A DNA stretch of 64,000 nucleotides. It comes from Paraburkholderia sp. PREW-6R (GTDB lineage Bacteria > Pseudomonadota > Gammaproteobacteria > Burkholderiales > Burkholderiaceae). The position numbers and the translations under genes were made by a program. The DNA lies in contig NZ_CP155073.1 of assembly GCF_039621805.1 (NCBI RefSeq), positions 3,389,606 to 3,453,605 on the forward strand. Direction: 5' to 3'. Below, piece after piece: positions 48,354 through 57,797 of this stretch; within the stretch, counting starts at the first letter, position 1, and every line of letters begins with the position of its first letter. Under the pieces are notes generated by a model. The model saw only the letters and a list, made by a program, of their open reading frames with translations. It was not told where the DNA came from and ran no database searches.

Positions 48354-49112
48354 CTATACGCCCAACAGATCGTGCAGCACGGGCATCTTGCTTTCGAGTT
48401 CACTTGCCCCGAAGTGCTCGACAATCGTGCCGTGCTCCATGACATAAAAGCGATCGGCAAGCGGCGCTGCAAAACGGAAATTCTGTTCGACCATCACCAC
48501 CGTATAGCCGCGCGACTTCAGCGTCACGATCATGCGCGCAAGCGCCTGCACGATGACCGGCGCCAGTCCTTCCGAAATCTCGTCGAGCAGCAACAGGCTC
48601 GCGCCGGTGCGCAGGATGCGCGCAACGGCCAGCATCTGTTGCTCGCCGCCTGAGAGGCGTGTGCCCTGACTCGCGCGACGCTCCTGCAGATTCGGAAACA
48701 TCGAATAGATTTCTTCCAGCGACATCATGTGCGCCTTGTCGCCGACAGGCGGCGGCAACAGCAGATTCTCCTCGCACGAGAGGCTCGAAAAAATCCCGCG
48801 CTCTTCCGGGCAATAGCCGATCCCACAGTGCGCAATGCGATGGGTGGGCAGATGGATGGTTTCGCGTCCGCCAATGCGAATCGAGCCGGTGCGCCGGCCG
48901 GTCAGTCCCATGATTGCGCGCAGCGTGGTAGTTCGGCCCGCGCCGTTACGGCCAAGCAGCGTGACCACTTCGCCGCGATTCACCGTCAGATCGACGCCGT
49001 GCAGAATATGGGACTCTCCGTACCACGCCTTCAGCCCTGCAATGTCGAGCGCCGGTGCATGAGACGCGGTACCGCTCACTTCGAGGTTTTCGCGCTCGGC
49101 AAGTGTATTCAT
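48354..49112 (-). CDS. LivF-type ABC ATPase with Walker A Lys-to-Arg change (liv system 2)
   Basis: This 252-residue ATPase has signature LSGGEQQML, Walker B LLLLDEISEGLAPV and the LivF-type VEQNFRFAAPLADRFYVMEHG. The Walker A reads GRNGAGRTTT: the lysine expected before TT is arginine (codon CGA at residue 60). That lysine normally contacts the ATP phosphates, so this half-site may be weak or rely on its LivG partner. The reading frame is otherwise intact. Its start overlaps the LivG stop (ATGA). Confidence 0.9.
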   Translation of the reverse strand: MNTLAERENLEVSGTASHAPALDIAGLKAWYGESHILHGVDLTVNRGEVVTLLGRNGAGRTTTLRAIMGLTGRRTGSIRIGGRETIHLPTHRIAHCGIGYCPEERGIFSSLSCEENLLLPPPVGDKAHMMSLEEIYSMFPNLQERRASQGTRLSGGEQQMLAVARILRTGASLLLLDEISEGLAPVIVQALARMIVTLKSRGYTVVMVEQNFRFAAPLADRFYVMEHGTIVEHFGASELESKMPVLHDLLGV

Positions 49113-49900
49113 CAGTGCGCTCCGGCGAGCGCCGCGTCGGCGCTGCCCATGTAAGCCTGCATCACGAGCGGATTCTTCGACACATCGGCGTAGCTGCCTT
49201 CGGCGAGCACCTCGCCGCGTTGCAGCACCGTGATGGTGTCCGAGATGCCGGCGATCACATTCATGTTGTGTTCGACCATCAGGATGGTGCGGCCGCTCGA
49301 TACCTTCTTGATGAGCGCCGTCACACGGTCGACGTCTTCGTGACCCATGCCTTGCGTCGGCTCGTCGAGCAGCATGAGTTCCGGCTCCATCGCGAGCGTT
49401 GTCGCGATTTCCAGCGCGCGCTTGCGGCCGTACGAAAGCTCGACGGTCAATACGTCAGCGAAATCGGTCAAGCCAACCTGAGTGAGCAGATCCATCGCAC
49501 GGTCGTCGAGCTGACGCAGGCTGCGCTCGCTTTTCCAGAAGTGAAACGCGGTGCCGAGCTGGCGCTGCAAACCGATGCGGACATTCTGCAGCGCTGTCAG
49601 ATGCGGGAATACCGCGGAAATCTGAAACGACCGGATGATGCCGCGCCGCGCGATTTGCGCCGGGCGTTCGCGCGTAATGTCGACGCCATTGAAAACGATC
49701 TGACCTGCACTCGGTTCGAGAAATTTGGTGAGCAGGTTAAAGCAGGTGGTTTTGCCCGCGCCATTGGGGCCGATCAACGCATGGATCGAACCACGGCGCA
49801 CGCGCAGGTTCACACCGTTCACGGCGATGAAGCCTTTGAACTCGCGGGTAAGGCCGCGCGTTTCGAGAATCGTATCGCCGAGAATCATGTTCCCTTCCAT
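49112..49900 (-). CDS. LivG-type ABC ATPase (liv system 2)
   Basis: This 262-residue ATPase has a canonical Walker A GPNGAGKTT, Walker B LMLLDEPTQGM and H-loop VEHNMNVIAG. The signature reads LSYGRKRALEIA, a known LivG variant. It heads liv operon 2 and would supply the fully canonical ATP site opposite the altered LivF. ATGs at 49900 and 49888 are both possible; the longer form is given. Confidence 0.9.
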   Translation of the reverse strand: MEGNMILGDTILETRGLTREFKGFIAVNGVNLRVRRGSIHALIGPNGAGKTTCFNLLTKFLEPSAGQIVFNGVDITRERPAQIARRGIIRSFQISAVFPHLTALQNVRIGLQRQLGTAFHFWKSERSLRQLDDRAMDLLTQVGLTDFADVLTVELSYGRKRALEIATTLAMEPELMLLDEPTQGMGHEDVDRVTALIKKVSSGRTILMVEHNMNVIAGISDTITVLQRGEVLAEGSYADVSKNPLVMQAYMGSADAALAGAH

Positions 49901-50146
49901 ACGGAGTAAGGCGAAGCATTACGATCTTCCGCGCGACCCTCCGCGCGACTTGTTATGGACGGCGGCACCCCGTGCCGCTCGTTGGCGTACTGCACCAATC
50001 CGGACGGTAATCCTTGGCACGGCACGCAGCATGGCTGCCATTGTCGCGCCAATGATGCAGCGCAATCATTGGGATTTGCACTTAGTGGATGCCACACATC
50101 GCGTGCCGCCGTGTTCTGGAAACACGCCGGCCGCTCACGCGCGCTG

Positions 50147-51862
50147 TCACACAGTCGACATGGACGACGCTGCGCTCGATTGCGCCGCGAGCGAGCCGCT
50201 CGCGCGCGAGCGCCGGTCCGCGCGAATCATCTCGCTCGCGCGCTCCGCGATCATCAGCGTCGGCGAATTCGTGTTGCCCGAGGTGATCGTGGGCATGATG
50301 GAGGCGTCGACCACACGCAGTCCGTCGATACCGATCACGCGTAGACGGCTATCGACGACTGCGCCTGGATCGTCGGTCGTGCCCATCCGGCATGTGCCCA
50401 CCGGATGAAAGATCGTCGTGCCGACCGCGCCCGCCGCCTGCTGCAACTCTTCTTCCGTCTGATACTGGATGCCGGGCAGGATTTCCTGCGGCCGATAGCG
50501 CGCAAGTGCCGGCGATGCGGCAATGCGGCGCGTGAGCCGCAGCGCGTTGGCGGCTACGTGCCGGTCATAATCCGTTGACAGATAGTTTGGCGCGATCCAC
50601 GGGGCGGCCGATGCATCCGCCGATTCGATATGAATGCTGCCGCGCGACGTGGGCCGCAGCTGGCACACCGACGCCGTGAACGCGTTGAAGCGATGCAACG
50701 GTTCGCCGAAACGATCGAGCGAAAGCGGCTGAACGTGATATTCGAGATCGGGCCGTGTGAGCGAACGGTCCTCCGGATCGGACTTTGCGAACGCGCCGAG
50801 TTGCGACGGCGACATCGACATGGGACCGCTCTGAAAGAGCACGTATTGCAGGCCGATCATCAGCTTGCCCCACCAATGGGCGGAAGCCGTATTGAGCGTG
50901 CGCACGCCATCGACTTTATAGGCCATGCGCAATTGCAGATGGTCCTGCAGATTCTCGCCGACGCCACGCAGATCGGCGACAACCGGAATGCCGAGGTTCT
51001 GCAGACGCGCGCCGTTGCCAATGCCGGAGAGTTCCAGCAGTTGCGGCGAATTCACGGCGCCGGAACTGAGGATCACTTCGCAGCGCGCCGTTGCCAGATA
51101 GTCCGTGCCGTTGCCGCGATACTCGACGCCGACGCAGCGACGGCCTTCGAATACGACGCGCTGCGTGTGCGCTCCCGTGATGACCGTCAGGTTGGGCCGC
51201 CGCAGCGCGGGGCGCAAAAATGCTTTTGATGCATTCCAGCGAATGCCGCGTCTCTGATTGACGTCGAAGTAACCCACGCCGCTGTTATCGCCGCGGTTGA
51301 AGTCGTCGGTCGCGGGTATGCCGGCTTCCTGCGCCGCGCGCGAGAACTCTTCGAGAATCTTCCACTTGAGCCGCTGTTTTTCGACGCGCCATGGACCGCC
51401 TTCACCATGCGATTCACTCGCGCCGGCGTAGTGATCTTCGCTGCGTTTGAACACAGGGAGAACCGAGTTCCACGACCAGGACGCGTCGTTCGTCACACGC
51501 GCCCACTCGTCATAATCCTCGCGTTGGCCGCGCATGTAGATCATGCCGTTGATGGACGAGCTGCCGCCGAGCACGCGTCCGCGCGGATAAGAAAGCGCGC
51601 GGCCATTGAGCCCCGGCTCCGCCTGCGTTTTGTAGAGCCAGTCCGTGCGCGGGTTGCCGATGCAATACAGGTAGCCGACCGGCACGTGAATCCAGTGGTA
51701 ATCGTCTTTGCCGCCGGCTTCGAGCAGAAGCACCTTGACGTCTGGATCCTGCGTGAGCCGGTTGGCGAGGACACAGCCGGCCGTGCCCGCGCCGACAACG
51801 ATGTAGTCGAACTCGCCTTCCAGTTGCCGCCCTGTCGGGGCTACGCTTGCGGTCATGCTCAT
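50147..51862 (-). CDS. GMC-family oxidoreductase (choline/alcohol dehydrogenase-like)
   Basis: This 571-residue flavoprotein has the FAD motif GAGTAG at 24-29, the GMC signature PRGRVLGGSSSINGMIYMRG, the second signature SSGAVNSPQLLELSGIG and catalytic-region FHPVGTCRMG with NTNSPTLMIAE near the C-terminus. Such enzymes oxidise primary or polyol alcohols and pass electrons to the respiratory chain. It has the choline-dehydrogenase length but no BetAB neighbours, so the substrate is open. The C-terminal tail (about 30 residues, Ser/Ala-rich) is longer than usual. Confidence 0.88.
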   Translation of the reverse strand: MSMTASVAPTGRQLEGEFDYIVVGAGTAGCVLANRLTQDPDVKVLLLEAGGKDDYHWIHVPVGYLYCIGNPRTDWLYKTQAEPGLNGRALSYPRGRVLGGSSSINGMIYMRGQREDYDEWARVTNDASWSWNSVLPVFKRSEDHYAGASESHGEGGPWRVEKQRLKWKILEEFSRAAQEAGIPATDDFNRGDNSGVGYFDVNQRRGIRWNASKAFLRPALRRPNLTVITGAHTQRVVFEGRRCVGVEYRGNGTDYLATARCEVILSSGAVNSPQLLELSGIGNGARLQNLGIPVVADLRGVGENLQDHLQLRMAYKVDGVRTLNTASAHWWGKLMIGLQYVLFQSGPMSMSPSQLGAFAKSDPEDRSLTRPDLEYHVQPLSLDRFGEPLHRFNAFTASVCQLRPTSRGSIHIESADASAAPWIAPNYLSTDYDRHVAANALRLTRRIAASPALARYRPQEILPGIQYQTEEELQQAAGAVGTTIFHPVGTCRMGTTDDPGAVVDSRLRVIGIDGLRVVDASIMPTITSGNTNSPTLMIAERASEMIRADRRSRASGSLAAQSSAASSMSTV

Positions 51863-51964
51863 GATTCCGTCTCCTAAGCTTTTTTTCGCATGGTCGCGCG
51901 GCGGATGGCGGCACGATCATGCGACATGCTTTTTATATGATGCTGGCGTCTCAATGAACGCCAT

Positions 51965-52000
51965 GCCTTCGACCCATCGTCAAAGAATTGGGTCGAAGGC
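51965..52000. other. 12-bp perfect stem-loop between mmsA and the GMC gene
   Basis: GCCTTCGACCCA pairs exactly with TGGGTCGAAGGC across a 12-base loop, 22 bases after the mmsA stop. Neither side has a U-tract. It could protect the mmsA transcript end or mark a Rho-dependent end. Confidence 0.5.
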
Positions 52001-52021
52001 AAGCCAGCGGAAGCAGGCAAT

Positions 52022-53560
52022 CTACTTGGCGACCGGCATCGTAAATTCCGCGCCCTTCGCAATGCTGTCTGGCCAGCGCTGCATGATGCTCTTATAACGC
52101 GTGTAGAAGCGCACGCCTTCTTCGCCGTACGCATGGTGGTCGCCGAAGAGCGACTTTTTCCAGCCGCCGAACGAATGCCACGCCATCGGCACTGGGATCG
52201 GCACATTGATGCCTACCATGCCGATCTGGATCTGCCGCGAGAAAGCGCGCGCGACCCCGCCGTCGGACGTAAACAACGAAACGCCGTTCGCAAACTCATT
52301 CGAGTTGATGAGCTCCACGGCAGAAGCGAAGTCCGGCACGCGCACCACGCACAACACGGGGCCGAAAATCTCTTCGCGGTAAATTTTCATGTCGGTCGAA
52401 ACATCGTCGAAGAGCGTACCGCCGAGGAAGAACCCGTTCTCGTGACCGGGCACCTGGTGACCACGTCCATCGACTACGAGTTTCGCGCCGGCCTCGACGC
52501 CCGCCTCGATATAACCCGTTACTTTGTCGCGGTGCGCGCCGGTGACGAGCGGTCCCATCTCCGCGTCCGAGTCCATGCCGTTAAGGATCTTCAGGGTTTC
52601 GACACGCGGCTTGAGTCGCTCGATCAACTCGTCGGCGATATGCCCGACCGCCACCGCCACCGAAATCGCCATGCAGCGTTCACCCGCCGAGCCGTAGGCG
52701 GCGCCGATCAGCGCGTCGACGGCCTGATCCAGATCGGCGTCCGGCATGACGACGAGGTGATTCTTCGCACCGCCGAGTGCCTGCACGCGCTTGCCGTGCC
52801 GCGTGCCTTCCGTGTAAATGTATTCAGCAATCGGCGTAGAGCCGACAAACGACAGCGCGCTTGCGTCCGGATGCGCGAGCAGAGCGTCGACCGCAACCTT
52901 GTCGCCGTGCACGACGTTGAATACGCCGTCTGGCAGACCGGCTTCCTTCAACAGTTCCGCGAGACGGTTCGAACAGGACGGATCGCGCTCCGACGGCTTC
53001 AGCACGAACGTGTTGCCGCAGGCGATCGCCACCGGGAACATCCAGCACGGCACCATCATCGGGAAATTGAACGGCGTGATGCCCGCGACCACGCCGAGCG
53101 GCTGACGCAGATTCCAGTTGTCGATGCCGCCGCCGATCTGGTCGGTGAAATCGGTCTTCAGCAGATTGGGAATGCCGCACGCAAACTCGACGATCTCGAT
53201 GCCGCGCATCACCTCGCCCTTCGCGTCCGACAACACCTTGCCGTGTTCGCGGGTGATCAGTTCCGCCAGTTCGTCATGGTGACGGTCGAGCAACTCCTTG
53301 AACCTGAACAGCACACGCGCCCGCTTGATGGGCGCCGTTTCGCTCCAGGCGGGAAAGGCCGCCCTCGCGGCGGCGACGGCCGCGTCCACCTCGGCAACGC
53401 TTGCGAGCGGCACCTTCGCGCTGACGCTGCCGAGCGCGGGATTGAAGACATTGCCGAAACGGCCGCTGGTGCCTTCGACCGGCTTGCCGTTGATAACGTG
53501 GGTCAGCGCATGCGCGCCTGTCTCGCTCCGGACGATCTCGTCCTGGTATGTCTCGCTCAT
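52022..53560 (-). CDS. mmsA: methylmalonate-semialdehyde dehydrogenase (acylating)
   Basis: This 512-residue aldehyde dehydrogenase has the MmsA features: [20 protein letters not shown], catalytic Cys in [11 protein letters not shown] (about residue 296), and the CoA-dependent-family ending [20 protein letters not shown]. It converts methylmalonate semialdehyde to propionyl-CoA in valine catabolism (malonate semialdehyde to acetyl-CoA in inositol breakdown). Two adjacent ATGs exist; AGAGG is better spaced for the second (53560). It is divergent from a LysR regulator, which probably controls it. Confidence 0.92.
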   Translation of the reverse strand: MSETYQDEIVRSETGAHALTHVINGKPVEGTSGRFGNVFNPALGSVSAKVPLASVAEVDAAVAAARAAFPAWSETAPIKRARVLFRFKELLDRHHDELAELITREHGKVLSDAKGEVMRGIEIVEFACGIPNLLKTDFTDQIGGGIDNWNLRQPLGVVAGITPFNFPMMVPCWMFPVAIACGNTFVLKPSERDPSCSNRLAELLKEAGLPDGVFNVVHGDKVAVDALLAHPDASALSFVGSTPIAEYIYTEGTRHGKRVQALGGAKNHLVVMPDADLDQAVDALIGAAYGSAGERCMAISVAVAVGHIADELIERLKPRVETLKILNGMDSDAEMGPLVTGAHRDKVTGYIEAGVEAGAKLVVDGRGHQVPGHENGFFLGGTLFDDVSTDMKIYREEIFGPVLCVVRVPDFASAVELINSNEFANGVSLFTSDGGVARAFSRQIQIGMVGINVPIPVPMAWHSFGGWKKSLFGDHHAYGEEGVRFYTRYKSIMQRWPDSIAKGAEFTMPVAK

Positions 53561-53692
53561 CATTGTCCTCTTCGGGGTTGAAGGTATTCCGCCCAGCGGA
53601 TGGGGCGCGATGTAACAAAGACTACGGCTGTTGTGCAGGACAAATCCAATGAGTTATGTTCAACTGCGCTATAAGCGGCGCTAATATCACCT

Positions 53693-54592
53693 ATGGATCT
53701 AACACTGCTCCGGGCTTTTGCCACCGTGGCGCGTGAAGGCAACCTCACGCGTGCTGCGGTGCAACTGCACTTGACTCAACCTGCCGTCAGTCTGCAGATC
53801 AAGCATCTGCAGGAAGCGTTGGGCGTCACGCTGTTCACGCGAACGTCGCACGGACTGACCCTGACGCGCGACGGCCAGGCGCTGCTGCCCCACGCGGAGC
53901 GCGCGCTGGGCGCGGCAAACGACGTGCAACGCGCAGCGCAATTGCTGCGGCAGGAAGTGCGTGGACGGTTGCGGATCGGCACCATCCTCGATCCGGAATT
54001 CTTGCGCCTCGGCGGCTTTCTCAAGCAACTCGTGGAGACGTGGCCGCATGTCGAAACGGCCTTGCGGCATGGCATGTCGGGCTGGGTGCTGGATCAGGTG
54101 CGAGCGGGGGAGCTCGACGTCGGCTACTACATTGGCGTGCCCTCAGAAGACGACACGCGCGACGCCGCAGCATTCCATGCGGTGACCCTCACGCATTTCC
54201 AGTATCGTGTGCTCGCGCCGGCGGGCTGGAAAGACCGGGTGAAGAACGTGCGCGACTGGCGCTCGCTGGCCGCGCTGCCGTGGATCTGGACACCGCCAGC
54301 GTCGGCGCACAACCGGTTGCTGACGCGCTGTTTTGGCGACGCGGGCGTCAAACCCGCGAAGGTGGCCGAAGTCGATCAGGAGCCGTCCATGCTCGATCTG
54401 GTCAAATCGGGCGTGGGCCTCACACTTGCGCGCGACGCCACCGCGATTGCCGAGGCGCACGCGCATGCGTTGACGATTGTGGAAGGCATCACCGTACCGA
54501 CGCAGTTGAGCTTCATTACGCTTGAGCAGCGCACGGAAGAGCCGGCCATCGCCGCGGCGCTGAAGCTGATCGATAACCAGTGGGCAACATAA
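53693..54592 (+). CDS. LysR-family transcriptional regulator
   Basis: This 299-residue protein has an N-terminal winged helix-turn-helix (LLRAFATVAREGNLTRAAVQLHLTQPAVSLQIKHLQEALGVTLFTRT) and a two-lobed effector-binding domain. It is divergent from mmsA with a 132-base shared promoter region, the usual arrangement for a LysR activator and its target. The effector is unknown but is probably a valine- or polyol-derived intermediate. Confidence 0.9.
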   Translation: MDLTLLRAFATVAREGNLTRAAVQLHLTQPAVSLQIKHLQEALGVTLFTRTSHGLTLTRDGQALLPHAERALGAANDVQRAAQLLRQEVRGRLRIGTILDPEFLRLGGFLKQLVETWPHVETALRHGMSGWVLDQVRAGELDVGYYIGVPSEDDTRDAAAFHAVTLTHFQYRVLAPAGWKDRVKNVRDWRSLAALPWIWTPPASAHNRLLTRCFGDAGVKPAKVAEVDQEPSMLDLVKSGVGLTLARDATAIAEAHAHALTIVEGITVPTQLSFITLEQRTEEPAIAAALKLIDNQWAT

Positions 54593-54844
54593 CGCCGACG
54601 TTCAGCCGCCGGCATAAGCCAGCAAAGCGATATGAGCAGTGCTCATGACTTGTGTTCAGGCCGCGCCGGGAGCATTTAAACTACATCGTCACGAAGATCT
54701 TGTTAGATTGACGTTTCCCGCGCGAGCGGCGCCGCCGCCTCTTCTCCGTTCCCTTTTCTGATCCGTCTGACTCGCCTTCCAGGCGACTTCGCTCGCGCGA
54801 CGCCCGAAGCTGCCGACCATTCCATCCATCGACAGGAACCTGAC

Positions 54845-55381
54845 ATGGCACGCAACATCGAAATCAAAGCCCGCGCCCAGCATTTCGAGCAACTGCGCGA
54901 ACGCGCAGCCGCGCTCGCGCCGGAAGCACCGCTCATCTTTCGCCAGCAGGACTTTTTCTACGACGTGCCGCGCGGCCGCCTGAAGCTGCGCCAGTTCGAC
55001 GACGGCACGCCGGCCGAACTGATCTTCTATCAGCGCGACGACCGCGACGGCCCGAAGGCGTCGTATTACACCCGCAGCCCGGTGACCAACCCCGAAGCCA
55101 TGCACTCACTGCTCGCTACTGCGCTAACCACGCGCGGGATCGTCACGAAAGAGCGGCATGTCTATCTGACCGGACGCACCCGCATCCATCTGGACCGGGT
55201 GGACGGCCTGGGCGACTTCGTGGAGCTGGAAGTGCTGCTCGCCCAGGACGACGACGAAGAAGGCGGTCACGCCGAAGCGCACGCGATGTTCGAAAAGCTC
55301 GGCGTGGCGGAAGCCGACCTCGTGGCGGTGGCCTACGTCGATCTGCTGAATCTGGAGAGCGACGCCGAGCGGGCGGGCTAA
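54845..55381 (+). CDS. CYTH-domain protein (class IV adenylate cyclase / thiamine-triphosphatase-like)
   Basis: This 178-residue protein begins MARNIEIKARA, the N-terminal beta strand of CYTH tunnel enzymes (the usual ExExK motif is seen here as NIEIK). Alternating charged strands follow (KLRQF, ELIFYQR, RIHLDRVDGLGDFVELEVLL), and these line the tunnel in the family. CYTH proteins bind triphosphates with divalent metal, acting as adenylate cyclases, thiamine triphosphatases or polyphosphatases. The exact activity cannot be told. The ATG has AGGAAC upstream. It stands alone. Confidence 0.8.
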   Translation: MARNIEIKARAQHFEQLRERAAALAPEAPLIFRQQDFFYDVPRGRLKLRQFDDGTPAELIFYQRDDRDGPKASYYTRSPVTNPEAMHSLLATALTTRGIVTKERHVYLTGRTRIHLDRVDGLGDFVELEVLLAQDDDEEGGHAEAHAMFEKLGVAEADLVAVAYVDLLNLESDAERAG

Positions 55382-55425
55382 CGCCGCGTCGCGTACGGCC
55401 GGGCACGGCGCGCGCCACGACACAA

Positions 55426-55932
55426 TCAGACAGGCGCGGCGCCCGGCGACAGATGTCCAAGCGGCAACGGCCCATTGCGCTTGAAGGTTGTCAGCACAAT
55501 GTTCGAGCGAACGCTATCCACACCCGGCACGCGCATCAGCTTCTTCATCACGAAAGTGGACAGGTAGTTCAGATCGGGCGCGACGATGCGCAGCAAATAA
55601 TCGGCGTCCCCCACCACGGCGTGGCATTCGAGCACTTCGGGCAGCACGTCGATCTGCTGCTGGAACTGCTCGATGATCGAATCGCCGTGATGCTTCAACT
55701 TCAGACTGGTAAAGGCAGTGACGCCAAGGCCCAGCTTCTCCGGCCGCAATACGACGCGATAGCCGTCCACTACTCCTACCTGCTCGAGCCGCTGTAACCG
55801 CCTGCCAATCTGGGACGGCGACAGCGGCACCTGCTCCGCAAGCTGCTGGTGCGTCGCCCGGCCGAAACGCTGGAGCACGTCCAGCAGCGCGAGATCGAAG
55901 TGATCGAGTTCTAACATGTTGATGATCCGCAT
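55426..55932 (-). CDS. Lrp/AsnC-family transcriptional regulator
   Basis: This 168-residue protein has an N-terminal helix-turn-helix (FGRATHQQLAEQVPLSPSQIGRRLQRLEQVGVV) and a C-terminal RAM ligand-binding domain (VTAFTSLKLKHHG... VLECHAVVGDADYLLRIV). It is divergent from phhA, so it is probably the phenylalanine- or tyrosine-responsive regulator of phhAB. A start at 55917 (MLELDHFD) is equally possible; neither has a clear ribosome site. Confidence 0.88.
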   Translation of the reverse strand: MRIINMLELDHFDLALLDVLQRFGRATHQQLAEQVPLSPSQIGRRLQRLEQVGVVDGYRVVLRPEKLGLGVTAFTSLKLKHHGDSIIEQFQQQIDVLPEVLECHAVVGDADYLLRIVAPDLNYLSTFVMKKLMRVPGVDSVRSNIVLTTFKRNGPLPLGHLSPGAAPV

Positions 55933-56063
55933 CGAAACGTGTTTTGATGCTCGATTATTGCATATGGTCGCGCCGAAACGCCTATTTTGCGCCCATTCCG
56001 CACTTATGCCGCTCTACACTTGCTTGTCTTACTGAAACCCGCAAGCTACTGTAGAGCCGACGT

Positions 56064-56963
56064 ATGTCCACCCTCGACACCGCGAACACCGCCAGTCTGA
56101 AAGCACAATTCGACACCGGCCTCGAAACACGAGCCGATTTCACGATCGACCAACCCACCGAACGGTATGGCGCGGTCGATCATGCGGTGTGGCGGCAGCT
56201 TTACGCGCGTCAGACGGCACTGCTCAAGGGGCGCGTGTGCGATGAGTTTCTGGAAGGCCTTGAACGGATCGGGATGCCGGCAGACCGCGTACCGTCGTTC
56301 GACGAAATCAACACGGAACTCACGCCGGCCACGGGCTGGCAAATCGTCGCGGTGCCGGGCCTCGTACCCGATCAGGTCTTTTTCGAGCACCTGGCAAACC
56401 GCCGCTTCCCCGTGACCTGGTGGATGCGCCGGCCTGACCAGCTCGACTATCTGCAGGAACCGGATTGCTTTCACGACCTGTTCGGGCATGTACCGCTCCT
56501 GATGAACTCCGTCTTTGCCGATTACATGCACGCATACGGCCGCGCTGCGCTGGCCGCCCATGACGCCGGTGCGTTACCGCTTCTCGCGCGGCTTTATTGG
56601 TACACAGTCGAGTTTGGACTGGTGTGCGACGAGGCGAGTCCGAACGGCGTGAAAATCTATGGAGCCGGCATCGTGTCGAGCAAAGGCGAGACCTTGCATA
56701 GCCAGCAGAGTGCCGCGCCCAACCGCCTCGGCTTCAATCTGGAGCGCGTCATGCGCACGCGGTATCGCATCGACACGTTCCAGAAAACCTACTTCGCGAT
56801 CGATGACTTCGCGCAGCTTTTCAGCGTTGCGCAAACGGACTTCGCGGCCCTCCTTGCGCGAGTCGTCGCCGAACCGGCGCTTGATGCCGGCGACGTCCTG
56901 CAAGAGGATCATGTGCTGACGCGAGGCTCGCAGGAAGGCTGGCTCGCCGACGGCGATATCTGA
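56064..56963 (+). CDS. phhA: phenylalanine 4-monooxygenase
   Basis: This 299-residue pterin-dependent aromatic amino acid hydroxylase converts phenylalanine to tyrosine. The iron ligands are His137 and His142 in FHDLFGHVP and Glu183 in YWYTVEFGL. There is no regulatory N-terminal domain, as usual in bacteria. The next gene encodes the pterin-recycling enzyme. It is divergent from an Lrp-type regulator. Confidence 0.96.
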   Translation: MSTLDTANTASLKAQFDTGLETRADFTIDQPTERYGAVDHAVWRQLYARQTALLKGRVCDEFLEGLERIGMPADRVPSFDEINTELTPATGWQIVAVPGLVPDQVFFEHLANRRFPVTWWMRRPDQLDYLQEPDCFHDLFGHVPLLMNSVFADYMHAYGRAALAAHDAGALPLLARLYWYTVEFGLVCDEASPNGVKIYGAGIVSSKGETLHSQQSAAPNRLGFNLERVMRTRYRIDTFQKTYFAIDDFAQLFSVAQTDFAALLARVVAEPALDAGDVLQEDHVLTRGSQEGWLADGDI

Positions 56964-57062
56964 CGCATCAGAAAGCCGGTGAAAAGCGGCGCACAGGCAT
57001 CCGTGAAAAAATAGCCGATGCGCGCTGACCCGTGCGCACGTCCAGACAAAGAGGTGGCATCC

Positions 57063-57353
57063 ATGATCAGCAAACTGACTTCCGAGGAACGTGCGGCGCA
57101 ACTCGCCGCGCTCAATGGCTGGAAAAGCGTGGACGGCCGTGACGCGATCCAGCGCCGGATCGAGTTCGGCGACTTCAACGAAGCATTTGGCTTCATGACG
57201 CGCGTCGCTATCAAGGCGCAGGAGATGGATCATCATCCGGAATGGTTCAACGTGTACAACAAAGTGGATATCACGCTGTCCACGCACGAAGCGAACGGTG
57301 TGACGGAGCGCGATATCCAACTCGCCCGGTTCATCGACAGTATTACCCTGTAA
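57063..57353 (+). CDS. phhB: pterin-4a-carbinolamine dehydratase
   Basis: This 96-residue protein regenerates the tetrahydropterin cofactor used by PhhA. The family pattern is clear: GWK near the start, [59 protein letters not shown] precedes the ATG at 57063. It follows phhA by about 100 bases and is very likely co-transcribed. Confidence 0.95.
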   Translation: MISKLTSEERAAQLAALNGWKSVDGRDAIQRRIEFGDFNEAFGFMTRVAIKAQEMDHHPEWFNVYNKVDITLSTHEANGVTERDIQLARFIDSITL

Positions 57354-57797
57354 CAAAACCGGCCGTCGCGTTCTTTGGCGACGATTTAGTTACGATTAAA
57401 GCGAGACACGCGGCGCGCAGTGAACCATTCAAGCAGGAATGAAAGCGCATTGCAGGCAATGCGAGGTTGAAACCTTCAGTTCTACAGGGTATTTTTAAGG
57501 CGTACGTAAGAATCCCGTCCGCGGCTGACTTTCGGGTCGAAACGATCCGGCGTCAGCAACGACTGACGCTGTACAATCAGCAGCGCATACGGCTTGGAGA
57601 GCGCGCTTGCCTCCTTGCACAGCCGAGTTCGTCGCCAGCAGAAGTCGAGCGGCGCGCCAGACGTTGATCGCGGCTTCCAGTTCGTGAATCCTGATGTCGG
57701 TTACTGACTTCGTGAGCGCTCTTTTGGCTCGCTGTGCAGCAGGCGCCCCGGCGAACCGCTTGCCAAACGCCTAACCCCTTGTACTTGAGCGAAATCC
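57354..57797. other. phhB-response regulator intergenic region
   Basis: This 444-base gap holds a weak hairpin after phhB and, further on, an inverted repeat GCGTCAG CAACGA CTGACGC at 57550-57569 followed by TACAAT. This may mark the promoter and an operator of the two-component operon. No gene is apparent. Confidence 0.5.
57364..57383 (+). terminator. weak terminator-like hairpin after phhB
   Basis: CGTCGC pairs with GCGACG across an 8-base loop 11 bases after the phhB stop. Only three Ts follow (ATTTAG), so termination may be partial. Confidence 0.35.
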
